Below, one piece after another: positions 44,495 to 53,714 of a DNA stretch of 64,000 bases. Origin of the DNA: Methanosarcinales archaeon (GTDB lineage Archaea > Halobacteriota > Methanosarcinia > Methanosarcinales > Methanoperedenaceae); assembly GCA_905339155.1 (NCBI GenBank), contig CAJPFJ010000007.1, positions 1 through 64,000 of the forward strand, given 5' to 3'. The notes beneath the pieces are model-generated. The model did no database searches. It had not been told where the DNA came from and saw only the letters and a program-made list of their open reading frames with translations. Position 1 is the stretch's first letter. Every line of letters starts with the position of its first letter. The translations under genes and the position numbers were made by a program.

Positions 44495-44527
44495 TTTTCA
44501 TTTGTTCCTCCTCTTCATCCCCTGTAA
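44495..44527. repeat. 33-bp direct repeat, copy 1
   Basis: Identical to 46694-46726. In copy 2 this stretch is the 3' end of the PEP-synthase-like gene plus the GAGGAGGAAC ribosome binding site and the start of the next frame (minus strand). Copy 1 therefore marks the 3' end of a lost second copy of that gene. Confidence 0.85.
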
Positions 44528-44645
44528 TGGTTCAGGGGCTCTTAACCGCTATTACGGAGTGATGACGATTCATATCGATCCTGAACCACCACATCAGCAT
44601 TGCACAGTGATATACATCAGCATGTTCTTTACAAAATATTTCATT
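44495..44645 (-). pseudogene. Remnant of a PEP-synthase-like gene (piece B)
   Basis: On the minus strand KEHADVYHCAM resembles DEQANVYHCAW of the intact protein at 46.7-49.4 kb. It is followed within about 100 bases by the exact 33-base 3' junction of that gene. Everything between, including the mobile histidine domain, is gone. Call rests on the motif and the repeat. Confidence 0.5.
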
Positions 44646-44696
44646 GCATCGAAAGTTATTTTAATGAGCATGTGTTTAATAGAACCATTTGGGGGT

Positions 44697-44998
44697 ATGT
44701 GTTTGAGTGAAAGTGTAAAGTTTCCCAAAAAAGAAGCTGAAAGAAATCGGTTTAAAGATCTAACAATTAGGGTCAGGGATTTTGCAAAAAGCTTTGTTGA
44801 CACATTTCATGAGCCTTTTCTGCTCCTGGATAATGACAAAAGACTTCAATGACTTTGAAGTAGAGCATAATTTCCCGACCATTGGTCACAAAATAATGAG
44901 GCTAAATGCCCGGATTATCGAAGCGGAAGGGAGAACTAAAGAAAATAATTGATGAATGTGAAAAAGAGGTCACGTCTTTGAAAAAATCTGTGTTATGA
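44697..44998 (+). pseudogene. PAS-domain protein fragment with internal deletion and frameshift
   Basis: The first frame (44697-44852) reads SFVDTFHEPFLLLDNDK, the usual opening of a PAS sensor domain. The next frame, entered at 44839, reads DFNDFEVEHNFPTIGHKIMRLNAR, the end of the same type of domain. The ~40 residues normally between are missing and the frames are out of phase. The tail continues as EVTSLKKSV in a third frame. Probably a dead PAS sensor or histidine kinase. Confidence 0.6.
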
Positions 44999-45021
44999 AT
45001 TGAATTTAATATAGTTTTCCT

Positions 45022-45203
45022 TCAAACCGGCTTTGCACTTAAAGTCGCACTTATTATCTTAACAACACCGCTTGTTCCATCCACTTCTATCAAATCACCA
45101 TCTTCCAGAGCAGCGATAATCCCTTGAACGTTTACTACGCAGGGAGTTCCATACTCACGAGCCACAATAGATGCATGGTCTGGGGTCGCACCCCGGCGCC
45201 GTT
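45022..45203 (-). pseudogene. Fragment of PEP-utilising mobile (histidine) domain (piece A)
   Basis: The minus strand reads GATPDHASIVAREYGTPCVV, then NVQGIIAALEDGDLIEVDG, ending at TGA. This is the swivelling phosphohistidine domain of PEP synthases. The intact neighbour has YLSHGAIVAREYGIPAVV. A TAA lies in frame just upstream, so this is a detached C-terminus. Its last ~15 residues differ from the neighbour, so it came from another paralog. Confidence 0.75.
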
Positions 45204-45276
45204 AAAATAATGTTGACCCAAAGTGTTAATATTACGCATATCAGCGGTTTTTCCAGCACAAAAGATTTTACCCCCA

Positions 45277-46644
45277 TCATATTTCATAATCCTTATATGC
45301 ATTCTTCATCTGCCCGGCAACTTTCATTCTAAGAGAGATCAAACCCGGTATTTCTTTCAATGGATATTTCCTCATTAATGAAATACTCTTTCCCAGAGGT
45401 ATTGTATCGAAATACAAAGAATTTAAATTATTGAAAAATTCTTTCAAAGGGAGTTTTGTTGGAAGCTGGGTATGAAGAAAATCAAAGAGATCGTAATCAT
45501 GAGTAATGAGACGGTCTTTAACTTCTTCATATAGATCCGTCCCCGGCAATGGAGTAAGAACAGCAAAGCTCGCAAAATTGAGTTCCATTCCCCTGCAATA
45601 TTCTTTAAATTCTTTAAAATCTTCTGCATTAAAATCCGGCCTGACAATAAACGAAGCATATATTTCTATGCCATTTGAATTCAATATTTTGATTGCCTCT
45701 TTATTATTTTCGACAGTTGAACCTTTATTTATATATTTAAGGTCTTCATCCCTGAAAAATTCAAGCCCCACAAAAACCCTTTCAAGTCCGATTTCTTTCC
45801 ATATTTTAATAAGATCCGGATTCTTAACGATCGTATCACTTCTTCCATAAAGAAAATATCGTTTTTTGATTCCGGCTTCCCTGATCAATTCAGCCAGGAT
45901 CTTCATCCTTTTAGCATCGACCATTGATTCATCATCGGCAAAAAAAACATATTTTTCTTTGATCCCGGATAGCTCCCTGACAATGTTTTCCGGCTTTCTT
46001 TTCAGGTACTTTCCGCCTGTAAGCTTCCATAGGGCACAGAAATTACACCTGTTCGGGCATCCCTTTGATGTTCGTATTGATGCAAGCGGTCTCATCCATT
46101 CGCTGTAATAGTATTTCCTGTATTTTTCCGTAAATTCCCTTGCCGGAAAAGGAAAGATATCAAGATCAGTTATGGGTTCAGGCGGATTCATTACCCTCTC
46201 TCCTTTTTTCAGATAGGATATTCCGGCAATTCCATCAAATGGTCTTTTGGATACAAGCCTTGAAATGATCTCCTTGAAAATAAGAACTCCCTCTCCCATT
46301 ACTATAAGGTCAATATAGGGATTAGAGAAATCCTCAGGGGCAACCGTTGCATGATGGCCTCCGACAACGGTAAAGATACCAGGATCAATGGTTTTGATCT
46401 TATTGAAAAGGTCTTTGACCGTATTCACATGAACAGTATATGCAGTGATCCCGACAACATCTGGTTTGAATTCCTGCATTTGCGAATCAAGGTCTTTGTC
46501 AATACGCATATCAAGTATTCTTACGTCATGATCCTCTTTAACGCCTGAAGCCAGATATTCAAGAGCAAGCGGCTCATAAATAAAAACATCCTCTCCACCG
46601 ATCGTTTTTTGGGCTTTCGCCGGCTGTATCAGTAATATTTTCAT
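45277..46644 (-). CDS. B12-binding-domain radical SAM protein
   Basis: About 455 residues from ATG 46644, chosen for AAGGAG nine bases upstream. An N-terminal Rossmann domain of the B12-binding type (KILLIQPA, PLALEYLASGVKE, DVVGITAYTVHVNTVK, VVGGHHATVAPEDF) is followed by radical SAM motif CPNRCNFC near residue 200. The DxHxxG cobalamin signature is not obvious, so cobalamin may be base-off or absent. Relatives methylate or rearrange lipids and natural products. It is the last gene of the TetR/phosphotransferase operon. Confidence 0.85.
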   Translation of the reverse strand: MKILLIQPAKAQKTIGGEDVFIYEPLALEYLASGVKEDHDVRILDMRIDKDLDSQMQEFKPDVVGITAYTVHVNTVKDLFNKIKTIDPGIFTVVGGHHATVAPEDFSNPYIDLIVMGEGVLIFKEIISRLVSKRPFDGIAGISYLKKGERVMNPPEPITDLDIFPFPAREFTEKYRKYYYSEWMRPLASIRTSKGCPNRCNFCALWKLTGGKYLKRKPENIVRELSGIKEKYVFFADDESMVDAKRMKILAELIREAGIKKRYFLYGRSDTIVKNPDLIKIWKEIGLERVFVGLEFFRDEDLKYINKGSTVENNKEAIKILNSNGIEIYASFIVRPDFNAEDFKEFKEYCRGMELNFASFAVLTPLPGTDLYEEVKDRLITHDYDLFDFLHTQLPTKLPLKEFFNNLNSLYFDTIPLGKSISLMRKYPLKEIPGLISLRMKVAGQMKNAYKDYEI

Positions 46645-46700
46645 GATATTATTCTCCTTGCGCATTTCAGAAATATTTTTGCCAATTTATTTATTTTCAT
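46641..46700 (-). CDS. 19-residue leader frame coupled to the radical SAM gene
   Basis: Behind a very strong GGAGGAAC site, an ATG opens MKINKLAKIFLKCARRIIS, whose TGA overlaps the radical SAM start (ATGA). The basic peptide may be only a coupling leader. The same ribosome binding site and start occur in the 33-base repeat copy at 44.5 kb. Confidence 0.4.
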   Translation of the reverse strand: MKINKLAKIFLKCARRIIS

Positions 46701-46726
46701 TTGTTCCTCCTCTTCATCCCCTGTAA
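46694..46726. repeat. 33-bp direct repeat, copy 2
   Basis: Identical to 44495-44527. It spans the stop of the PEP-synthase-like gene and the ribosome binding site of the following frame. Confidence 0.85.
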
Positions 46727-49377
46727 ACCTTCCCCTCATCACCGTCAACCGTAATCTGTTCTCCGTCCTTCAAAGTCTTCATCACTCCCGGCACATTGAC
46801 GACAGCCGGTATGCCGTATTCTCTCGCCACAATAGCCCCGTGGGAAAGATAGCCTCCAATTTCCATTACCACGGCTTTAGCTCTTAAGAACAATGGTGTC
46901 CATCCCGGGTCTGTGGAAGGAGCAACCAGGATATCACCCGCCTGTAACCGTGTGTTTTCTCGGGGATGCCTGATTAACCGCGCCCTGCCTGAAGCCCTTC
47001 CTGCTGCCACACCAATGCCTGCCAGCAACTGCCCGTGTGCTTCAAGCGCCTGTGCTTTTTGCTGGGGCGCATCATCTATAATAACATCAGGCGGTTCCAG
47101 GCTGGATAATTCCTCCCGCATCTTTTTTCTTTCTTCCACCAGTATCTTCAACCCGCTGCCATCAAAGTATCCTGCCAGGATCGCCGAAAGTTCGTGCCAG
47201 GCACAGTGATAGACATTAGCCTGTTCATCAAGGATCTTCCGTTCCACAAGACGGCGCCCCAGCTCCTGAAAATACATACGTGAAACCTCAGCAGGTTTTA
47301 CAAGGACGGATTTTGCCATTTCCCTCGTTCCTGCGTTTTTCCTTGCCTGCCTGGTAAGCATACTGATCGTTAACCGCCCCAAACTCCATTTGAGTTTGGC
47401 CGCGATCTCCTTTTCCGCGGCCTCGCGCCTGGCTGCCTGAACAGCCCTGTGATCAGTATTTCCGGGCGACAGCACCTGCGCCCTGATAATTTCCAGCAAA
47501 TAGCCCGGATCCTCCCCCCAGCGGGGATTCAACAACTCCGCTTCATAGACCCCGCGGTGACCGTAGTCTTTCAGGAATTCTTCAAATTCCTTGCAGAATT
47601 GTGAACCTGCGGGAATTTCATCTTTCCACGCCGATGGTCTGAAGGGTTCAGCCGTAAAGTACAACCTGGCAGCTTTATCCATCTGAACTGTCTTTGCCAG
47701 TTCCATCAATCTGTAACCGTGTTCAGCGCTCGTTATTTCCGAAGCCCCGGCGAGCAAACCATTTGCCAGGGCTGCACCGCGACCTGGAAAATCCCTGTCC
47801 AGCGCCTGAACCAGCCCGGTTAAAGAAACACCGGTTGATAAGCCCAGGACCATATAGGTGCAAGAATACTCAAGAAGTTTCGGACTGGCTTCAGAGAAAT
47901 AAGAAATTAGTTCCTGATCGTTCATGGCATGGAAATTTCGCTGTTTCCATAGCTCGACTGTTTCCCACATGTCTTTAAAGATCTTTTCAGCAGAATGCTG
48001 GGTTCCAAGAACATTGATGATAAGATGTATGCGCCGCCAGATCCGTTTAATTCCCGCAAGTCCTCCAAGAGGATTGCCAGGGGGGACCCTGATCTCGGGC
48101 TGGTGACCGCCTATATTGGCGTTAGTCTCTGCAGGCAAAGAGCCCAGAGCGTCATATAAACCCCACTGGAATGCAGACAGGTTGAAATATCCCCTGCCTT
48201 TGTAAAGCCGCACCCAGCGGGTTCCTTCAGGCAGCCTGTAGCCTGCTGCCAGAAGGTTAGCATTCATCATCATATCAAGAGTATTGCATAAGAGACTCCA
48301 GGAAAGCGTAGTAAGTACCATTGGCACAGCATCTTTAATGTTGGCATTGGACCAGATAACAGGCTGACCGACAAGCCCCGGGATCGCAGGTTCTCTGAGA
48401 TTTGTCACAGGTCTGGCTTGCAGCACATGAAATTTTTTTCCATCAAATGCCCATTCCATATCCTGATCTTTCATACCCCTGCCAAGCGCTTCGTATACCC
48501 GAAGCGTCAGCGAACCCAGTTCTATGATCTGGTTATCGTTGAGAACAGGTCGTTTATCGCCGTTTTCTTCACCACCCGAGTTCACAAGTTCTGTCCCGCC
48601 TCTTTGCACAAGCCTCGTAAATTTCTTCTTGCTGCCGATCTTCTTCTCAACAATTTCAGGCAGTGAAGCTATTTTATGCAGCAGATACTCGTCCGGCTCG
48701 ACTGCGCCGCTTACTACCGATTCTCCCAGGCCGAAATTGGCACTGATCGCGATCCTGTCGCGCCGCCCTGTTCGCGGATCGCAGCTGAATGCTATCCCGG
48801 CTGCCACAGCAGGTACAAGTTCCATGATAACTACCGCAGCAGCCACATCATTATCGCCAAATCCCATTTTACGCCTGTAGGCGACAGCCCTTGGTGTCCA
48901 CAGGGAAGCATAGCAGTTCCTGATAGCCTCGCCGATATTCGAAAGTCCTCTAACATTGAGAAATGACTCATGCACTCCTGCAAAAGAGGCACGTGCAGAA
49001 TCCTCGGCGGTTGCAGATGATCTTACAGCTACAGGTTTATCGAGAAGTCCCATACCTGCAAACCGATCTGCCAGCTCCTGCCATATGGCGTCAGGTAAAT
49101 GACCTTCATTGATTTTGCGCCTGATCTCTCCCAGCATTTCTTCATTTTCCAGCGCCTCTTTGGCCTTAATGGAAGCTGCTGCATGAATGAGCTCAGCCAG
49201 TCCGTTATGCTGCATGAAATCCTGATAAGCCCTGGCTGTCAGAACGCCGCCTGCGGGAACCAAAAAACCATAGCGATGCAGGCTGCCCAGATTCTGTCCC
49301 TTGCCGCCAACTTCAGTTATCCCGGAATTGGCCGATCCTTCCCAGTCAAGGAAATATTGTTTCTCATTTGTGTTCAT
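46714..49377 (-). CDS. PEP-synthase-like phosphotransferase with rifampicin-phosphotransferase (Rph) domain order
   Basis: About 887 residues from ATG 49377, four bases after the tetR stop. The N-terminal ATP-grasp domain (GGKGQNLGSL, RSSATAEDSARASFAGVHES) is followed by a long helical middle (about residues 370-790) and a C-terminal mobile domain with the phosphohistidine in YLSHGAIVAREYG. The PEP-binding TIM barrel of true PEP synthase is absent after the histidine domain. The order is therefore that of rifampicin phosphotransferases and related drug/metabolite kinases. It probably phosphorylates a small molecule using the beta-phosphate of ATP. Controlled with TetR. Confidence 0.8.
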   Translation of the reverse strand: MNTNEKQYFLDWEGSANSGITEVGGKGQNLGSLHRYGFLVPAGGVLTARAYQDFMQHNGLAELIHAAASIKAKEALENEEMLGEIRRKINEGHLPDAIWQELADRFAGMGLLDKPVAVRSSATAEDSARASFAGVHESFLNVRGLSNIGEAIRNCYASLWTPRAVAYRRKMGFGDNDVAAAVVIMELVPAVAAGIAFSCDPRTGRRDRIAISANFGLGESVVSGAVEPDEYLLHKIASLPEIVEKKIGSKKKFTRLVQRGGTELVNSGGEENGDKRPVLNDNQIIELGSLTLRVYEALGRGMKDQDMEWAFDGKKFHVLQARPVTNLREPAIPGLVGQPVIWSNANIKDAVPMVLTTLSWSLLCNTLDMMMNANLLAAGYRLPEGTRWVRLYKGRGYFNLSAFQWGLYDALGSLPAETNANIGGHQPEIRVPPGNPLGGLAGIKRIWRRIHLIINVLGTQHSAEKIFKDMWETVELWKQRNFHAMNDQELISYFSEASPKLLEYSCTYMVLGLSTGVSLTGLVQALDRDFPGRGAALANGLLAGASEITSAEHGYRLMELAKTVQMDKAARLYFTAEPFRPSAWKDEIPAGSQFCKEFEEFLKDYGHRGVYEAELLNPRWGEDPGYLLEIIRAQVLSPGNTDHRAVQAARREAAEKEIAAKLKWSLGRLTISMLTRQARKNAGTREMAKSVLVKPAEVSRMYFQELGRRLVERKILDEQANVYHCAWHELSAILAGYFDGSGLKILVEERKKMREELSSLEPPDVIIDDAPQQKAQALEAHGQLLAGIGVAAGRASGRARLIRHPRENTRLQAGDILVAPSTDPGWTPLFLRAKAVVMEIGGYLSHGAIVAREYGIPAVVNVPGVMKTLKDGEQITVDGDEGKVYRG

Positions 49378-49381
49378 TATT

Positions 49382-49969
49382 TCAACACCCGATGCCCTCA
49401 ATAATCATATCGATCTTCCCCGATATATCCTCTGAAAAGGAATAATCGGTCTCTGACCACAACCACTCCATAAGTGAATGAAAATAGATAGCTGATATAA
49501 TATCAGCCGCTTTCTTTACTTCAATATTGTTTTTCACATCCCCTTTTTTCAAGCCTTCTTCAATCAGGCTGTAGAGAATGTTACTCAGACGGGAACTTTT
49601 CCTTTCATCCTGCCTAACACCATAGTGCCTCAGGTACTCAAATACGAACATTTTTGTAAGTTCTTTATCCTTTTCATTAGTCTTTGCAACGAAAACAAGT
49701 GTATTCTTTATTTTTTCCTTCGTGGGGATACTCCTTCTTGTTTCATGTTTGATCTGACTATAGGTCAATTCTTCTTTCAGTTCAACGAAGTACAGGAGCA
49801 GTGCAGTTTTACTCGGGAAATAATTGAAAAAAGTGCCTTTACCTATTCCTGCTTCCCTGGTGATCTCATCGACAGTGGTATTCTCGATACCCTTTTCTTT
49901 AAATAATCTGCCCGATACCTCTAATATCTTATTTTTTGTCTCTATTTTCTTTTTCTCACGCAGGGACAA
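49382..49969 (-). CDS. TetR/AcrR family transcriptional repressor
   Basis: A 195-residue TetR-type regulator. The DNA-binding domain covers residues 8-55 (TKNKILEVSGRLFKEKGIENTTVDEITREAGIGKGTFFNYF in outline), and the rest is the variable ligand domain. First gene of the three-gene minus-strand operon. A palindrome TATGACCGCGGTCGTA lies 38 bases upstream of its start and would serve as operator, making the operon ligand-inducible. Confidence 0.92.
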   Translation of the reverse strand: MSLREKKKIETKNKILEVSGRLFKEKGIENTTVDEITREAGIGKGTFFNYFPSKTALLLYFVELKEELTYSQIKHETRRSIPTKEKIKNTLVFVAKTNEKDKELTKMFVFEYLRHYGVRQDERKSSRLSNILYSLIEEGLKKGDVKNNIEVKKAADIISAIYFHSLMEWLWSETDYSFSEDISGKIDMIIEGIGC

Positions 49970-50006
49970 ATGAACCTCTCCTCGTCGTATAATGACTATG
50001 GTTTAA

Positions 50007-50022
50007 TATGACCGCGGTCGTA
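50007..50022. promoter_or_regulatory. Palindromic operator of the TetR operon
   Basis: TATGACCGCGGTCGTA, with the exact core GACCGCGGTC and AT-rich flanks TTTAA/TTTAAA that extend the symmetry. A further GTCGTAT-like half lies at 49983-49990. It abuts the stop codon of the Nif3 gene. Confidence 0.65.
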
Positions 50023-50023
50023 T

Positions 50024-50764
50024 TTAAAGATTTTCGTAATGAGATAATCTTAAACCGGGTTTATCCTCAATATAAGAAGATTCGACAGGCAACCTATCAC
50101 ATAATTTTCTCATTGCCGGCGCTTCTGTTGCATAATGGGTTGCATCAAAAAGGCATAATCCGTCTGCATACCTTAGGGCATCATGGCGCATTTCCCCTGA
50201 AACAAGCGCATCGACACAGTTCTCTATTGCAATATCAATGTATTCGCGCCTGAACCCGCTTCCTCCAACCACCATGATTTTCTTGATCATTCCATTTCCT
50301 TTATATTGGACATGAGTATCCAGCTTTTTTGAGATAAAAGCTGCGAATGCAGGCGCTTTCATTGGTTCTATCTCTCCGATCCTTCCAGGCGGAAGAGGAA
50401 GGGAATTCTTCAATCCCAGTAATTCAGCAAGCACATCATTCACCCCGCCCTGTGCTTTGTCATAATTCGTGTGCATCGTGTAGATGGAAATATCGTTATC
50501 TATCGCAATTTTCAGGGTATCTGACAATCGTTTCGATATAAGATTTATCGGGTCAAATATCAATGCGTGGTGGGTTATGAGCAGGTCGGCGCCTATCTGT
50601 GCCGCTTCTTTGAGAACTAAGTCGGTTGGATCAAGTGCAACTGCAATTTTTTTTATCTCGTTGCCCCTGTCAAGTATAAGTCCTATTCTACCATTGTCGA
50701 AATCTTCGGCAAGTGAGAGAGGTGCGATGGATTCAAGGATGGATGTTATTTCATTTATTTGCAT
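50024..50764 (-). CDS. Nif3-like dinuclear metal-centre protein (GTP cyclohydrolase I type 2 family)
   Basis: A 246-residue NIF3/DUF34 protein of normal length. Metal ligands are in LLITHHALIFDP and in MHTNYDKAQGGVND, with a late DATHYATE motif. The family is universal and may be a metal-dependent hydrolase or metal chaperone; its exact role is unsettled. It starts 13 bases after the GTPase gene on the same strand. Confidence 0.9.
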   Translation of the reverse strand: MQINEITSILESIAPLSLAEDFDNGRIGLILDRGNEIKKIAVALDPTDLVLKEAAQIGADLLITHHALIFDPINLISKRLSDTLKIAIDNDISIYTMHTNYDKAQGGVNDVLAELLGLKNSLPLPPGRIGEIEPMKAPAFAAFISKKLDTHVQYKGNGMIKKIMVVGGSGFRREYIDIAIENCVDALVSGEMRHDALRYADGLCLFDATHYATEAPAMRKLCDRLPVESSYIEDKPGLRLSHYENL

Positions 50765-50777
50765 GGTTGTTTGTTGG

Positions 50778-51950
50778 CTATTTCACAGACACTATCTTCA
50801 CGATATCCCCATTCTTCAACTCGTGTTTCTCCCCAAGCCTCATCTTGGTGCGAGCATCTACTGCATGGAGGAAACTCTTTCCGATATCGGTATGTATCAT
50901 GAAGGCAAGGTCTTTTGGCGTACTCCCTTTTTTCATAATGAATGCATCCGGAAGTATTGTGCCCTTCTTATCTGTGAACCTGTTCTCATCTTCCACCGGA
51001 TAAACAACGATCAGTTCCAGAAGCTTAAAAACCGTCTCATTGATGCATTTCTGGATACCTGTGCCGCCATTCTTCTTCAAAAGCAGGCGAATCTTTGAAA
51101 GCGCTTCTTTCTGGGGACCGGAAAGGTTTGGGGATTCAACAAAATCAGCATCTCCGGGAATGTATTTTATGGCTCCGCTCTTATCGGCAAGGCGCAGCAC
51201 AACTTCCGTTGCCCCGCTTACCGGGATAGCTCCCTTTTTCACCAGGCGCTCGATATTTTCCTGTGAAGCAATATCTATTTTATTTGCCGCAATGATAAGC
51301 GGCTTACTTTCAACCCTGAGCATATCGGAAAGCTCAATTATCTGCTCTTCGGTCCACACCTGGGGCTTATCGCGCGGAAGTCTCATTCTCGAAAGAATGG
51401 TTCTCACGTGTGCCTCTGTTATTCCTGCGCCTTCAAGTTGTGCTGCGATAGTCTCTTCGATCTTTAATCCTTCTGCATTTACTTTTCTTGAAAGCCTCTC
51501 CCAGTTGCGCTTCAGGATGCCAGCCATCCACATGGTTATCTCATGAGCAAGGAATTCTACATCTGCAAGCGGGTCATGTGAACCCACAGCAACAGGATTT
51601 CCTTCGATATCCGTGCCGCCAGATGCATCTATTACATGGATTATAGCCTTTGCCTGCCGAAGATTATCAAGAAATTCATTGCCAAGTCCCCGTCCTTTAT
51701 GGGCATCAGGCACAAGACCCGCCACATCGATCATTTCAATCGGCACGAACCTTACACCATCCCGGCAATTGCCGCAATCGAGTTTCAATTCCCTGCACGG
51801 GCATGGTGTCCTTACATATCCCACACCATGATTCGCATCGATAGTTGTAAAAGGATAATTTGCAATCTCAACATTCGCAAGTGTTGCGGCTTTAAAAAAT
51901 GTTGATTTCCCTGAGTTTGGTTTTCCGGCAAGAGCTATTGAAATGGCCAT
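50778..51950 (-). CDS. YchF/Obg-type GTPase with C-terminal TGS domain
   Basis: A 390-residue translation-factor-class NTPase. G1 GKPNSGKST (residues 9-17), G3 DVAGLVPDAHKGRG, G4 NKID near 222, and a C-terminal TGS-like region ending GEKHELKNGDIVKIVS. The cysteine-rich insert CPCRELKLDCGNC after the G2 region is typical of the archaeal subgroup. It probably binds ribosomes. Upstream TATA-like sequence is shared with the divergent gene at 52.0 kb. Confidence 0.92.
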   Translation of the reverse strand: MAISIALAGKPNSGKSTFFKAATLANVEIANYPFTTIDANHGVGYVRTPCPCRELKLDCGNCRDGVRFVPIEMIDVAGLVPDAHKGRGLGNEFLDNLRQAKAIIHVIDASGGTDIEGNPVAVGSHDPLADVEFLAHEITMWMAGILKRNWERLSRKVNAEGLKIEETIAAQLEGAGITEAHVRTILSRMRLPRDKPQVWTEEQIIELSDMLRVESKPLIIAANKIDIASQENIERLVKKGAIPVSGATEVVLRLADKSGAIKYIPGDADFVESPNLSGPQKEALSKIRLLLKKNGGTGIQKCINETVFKLLELIVVYPVEDENRFTDKKGTILPDAFIMKKGSTPKDLAFMIHTDIGKSFLHAVDARTKMRLGEKHELKNGDIVKIVSVK

Positions 51951-52005
51951 GCTACTAATACATATCTTTTAAACTTAACTTTTATCTATATTGAATCGAC
52001 GATAA

Positions 52006-53205
52006 ATGAACCGAAAATATATATATCATATAATACAACTTCTGTTAATGCCCCATAAAAGATCAATTTTCAAAGACCTGTTTGAAAAACGAAAGAGTTT
52101 AGCGGTAAAGGTGGGTCTTACCGGTGTAATCCTTTTGCTTGTTTCGTTACTTTCAAAGGAAATTATGCCCGTTTCGCAGCCTACCGGATTCTCACATATT
52201 CTAAATGTAATTATTGAGTTGTTCGGTAAAGTAGGTGAAGCCTTCATTCTATCCGGATTCGTTGTTTTTGTTCTGGAAGAGCATCCTCTGGCACTGATGG
52301 TGAAAGATGTATCAAAATCCATAATTGATGAGATCATTGACAGGCATTTCACAAGGAACGAATTGATAGGATTTATATTAAAAGGTATAAAGAATTTAAA
52401 TAAATATGAACATATTGATGATGAAATATACACTTTGTATGAAAAATATGGGTTGCTTGAACTGACAGATGAGCCAAGAACGTCCAATGTCTCAATCATA
52501 TTCAAGAAGGAAGGGGAAGTGGAAGGTGAAAAAGATAATATAATCTTAAGCAGGGTTTATGATTACAGGGCAACAAATGAAGCGCAAGAAATTGGAAATT
52601 CAAAACTGATAAACAGGGATGGACTTGTTGCATTTTTCGATTCCCCTATACCTCAATTAATGAATGAGACCGAAGATGAGATATTAAAGAATATCCATAA
52701 ATACCTGGATATTTCTTTTAAATTTTCCACATCATTTGAAATAAGCGGATATATTTGCAATAAGAGCCTTTTACCACTTGAACCTGTTTTTTTGGATCGG
52801 ATAAATTTTGACCTTGAGAATTGCAGGCCAGTAAATTATGTTAATAATAAAGAGTTCAGCCCAGAATTATATGTTGTTTATGAGATAATAAGCCAGAGCG
52901 ATGGAAATCGCCTCCTGAAATTGAACGCATATTTCAATGTCAAGATCCCTCCAAAAGAGTATATCGAATTATTTTTTGAAATAAAGGGAATTGTATCTGA
53001 TTATGATCTATGGACATATGAGTTCATTTCATATACTAAAGGCGTTACATTTGAATTGCAGTTAGGAGACGATTTTGAGACAAAAATAGAAGAGGTTTTG
53101 ATCGGTGTTCCAAATCCCCCTATTAAATCTAACTCCAAATTGAAATATAATGGATGGATCATGCCACATTCATCAATATCCGGGACATGGAGAAGAAGGA
53201 TTTGA
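52006..53205 (+). CDS. Membrane-associated hypothetical protein
   Basis: A 399-residue protein with two hydrophobic segments near residues 36-50 (VGLTGVILLLVSLLS) and 70-90 (GEAFILSGFVVFVLEE), then a soluble, charged 300-residue domain rich in beta-type sequence. No family is recognised. The start could instead be ATG 52048 (MPHKRSIFKD), because a TATA-like ATATATATATCATATAA lies between the two ATGs. The layout of two N-terminal spans with a cytoplasmic domain is seen in some prokaryotic defence sensors, but no motif supports that here. Confidence 0.6.
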   Translation: MNRKYIYHIIQLLLMPHKRSIFKDLFEKRKSLAVKVGLTGVILLLVSLLSKEIMPVSQPTGFSHILNVIIELFGKVGEAFILSGFVVFVLEEHPLALMVKDVSKSIIDEIIDRHFTRNELIGFILKGIKNLNKYEHIDDEIYTLYEKYGLLELTDEPRTSNVSIIFKKEGEVEGEKDNIILSRVYDYRATNEAQEIGNSKLINRDGLVAFFDSPIPQLMNETEDEILKNIHKYLDISFKFSTSFEISGYICNKSLLPLEPVFLDRINFDLENCRPVNYVNNKEFSPELYVVYEIISQSDGNRLLKLNAYFNVKIPPKEYIELFFEIKGIVSDYDLWTYEFISYTKGVTFELQLGDDFETKIEEVLIGVPNPPIKSNSKLKYNGWIMPHSSISGTWRRRI

Positions 53206-53221
53206 TTGCCAGATCAATAAA

Positions 53222-53569
53222 TTAAAGGATCTCCTTTATTCTACCGGCTGTCTTTTCAATTTCCCTGATAATGGGATCAAGACTTGCATCCTGTTCGGCC
53301 ATAACGGAAATCAATGCCTTTGAACCCGCATAAGTGGTAATCAGCTTTCCGCCATTATAATCCACGATCACACGGTCAGGATTGACTTTTTCAAGCTTAT
53401 TGGTGGCCGTTTGCGCAGCCCGTAACATGTTTGCCGACATCAATGTAAGCATTTCGGAACCTTCTGTTGCATGTTCACCGATAAGGTAACCATCACGGCC
53501 TGCAAGTGCGATCATTTTCACCCCATTCATTCTCTTCAGGTCTAATAGAACTTTATTATATACATCCAT
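53222..53569 (-). CDS. Roadblock/LC7 domain protein
   Basis: A 115-residue single roadblock/LC7 domain (IALAGRDGYLIGEH, MLTLMSANMLRAAQTA, LITTYAGSKALISVMAE). Such proteins act as partners or regulators of small Ras-like GTPases such as MglA. No MglA gene is adjacent. Convergent with the 52.0 kb gene. Confidence 0.88.
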   Translation of the reverse strand: MDVYNKVLLDLKRMNGVKMIALAGRDGYLIGEHATEGSEMLTLMSANMLRAAQTATNKLEKVNPDRVIVDYNGGKLITTYAGSKALISVMAEQDASLDPIIREIEKTAGRIKEIL

Positions 53570-53714
53570 ATTTTACCTTCTGTCAGATTTTACCTTCTGT
53601 CATATATTACCCCAATAAATCATATACTTGTGATGTTATAATCCTTTCGGGTCTGTCTAAAAATATTAGTTTTTAAAAGTTTATTCTTTGAGACATAATA
53701 TATCACAAAAATGA

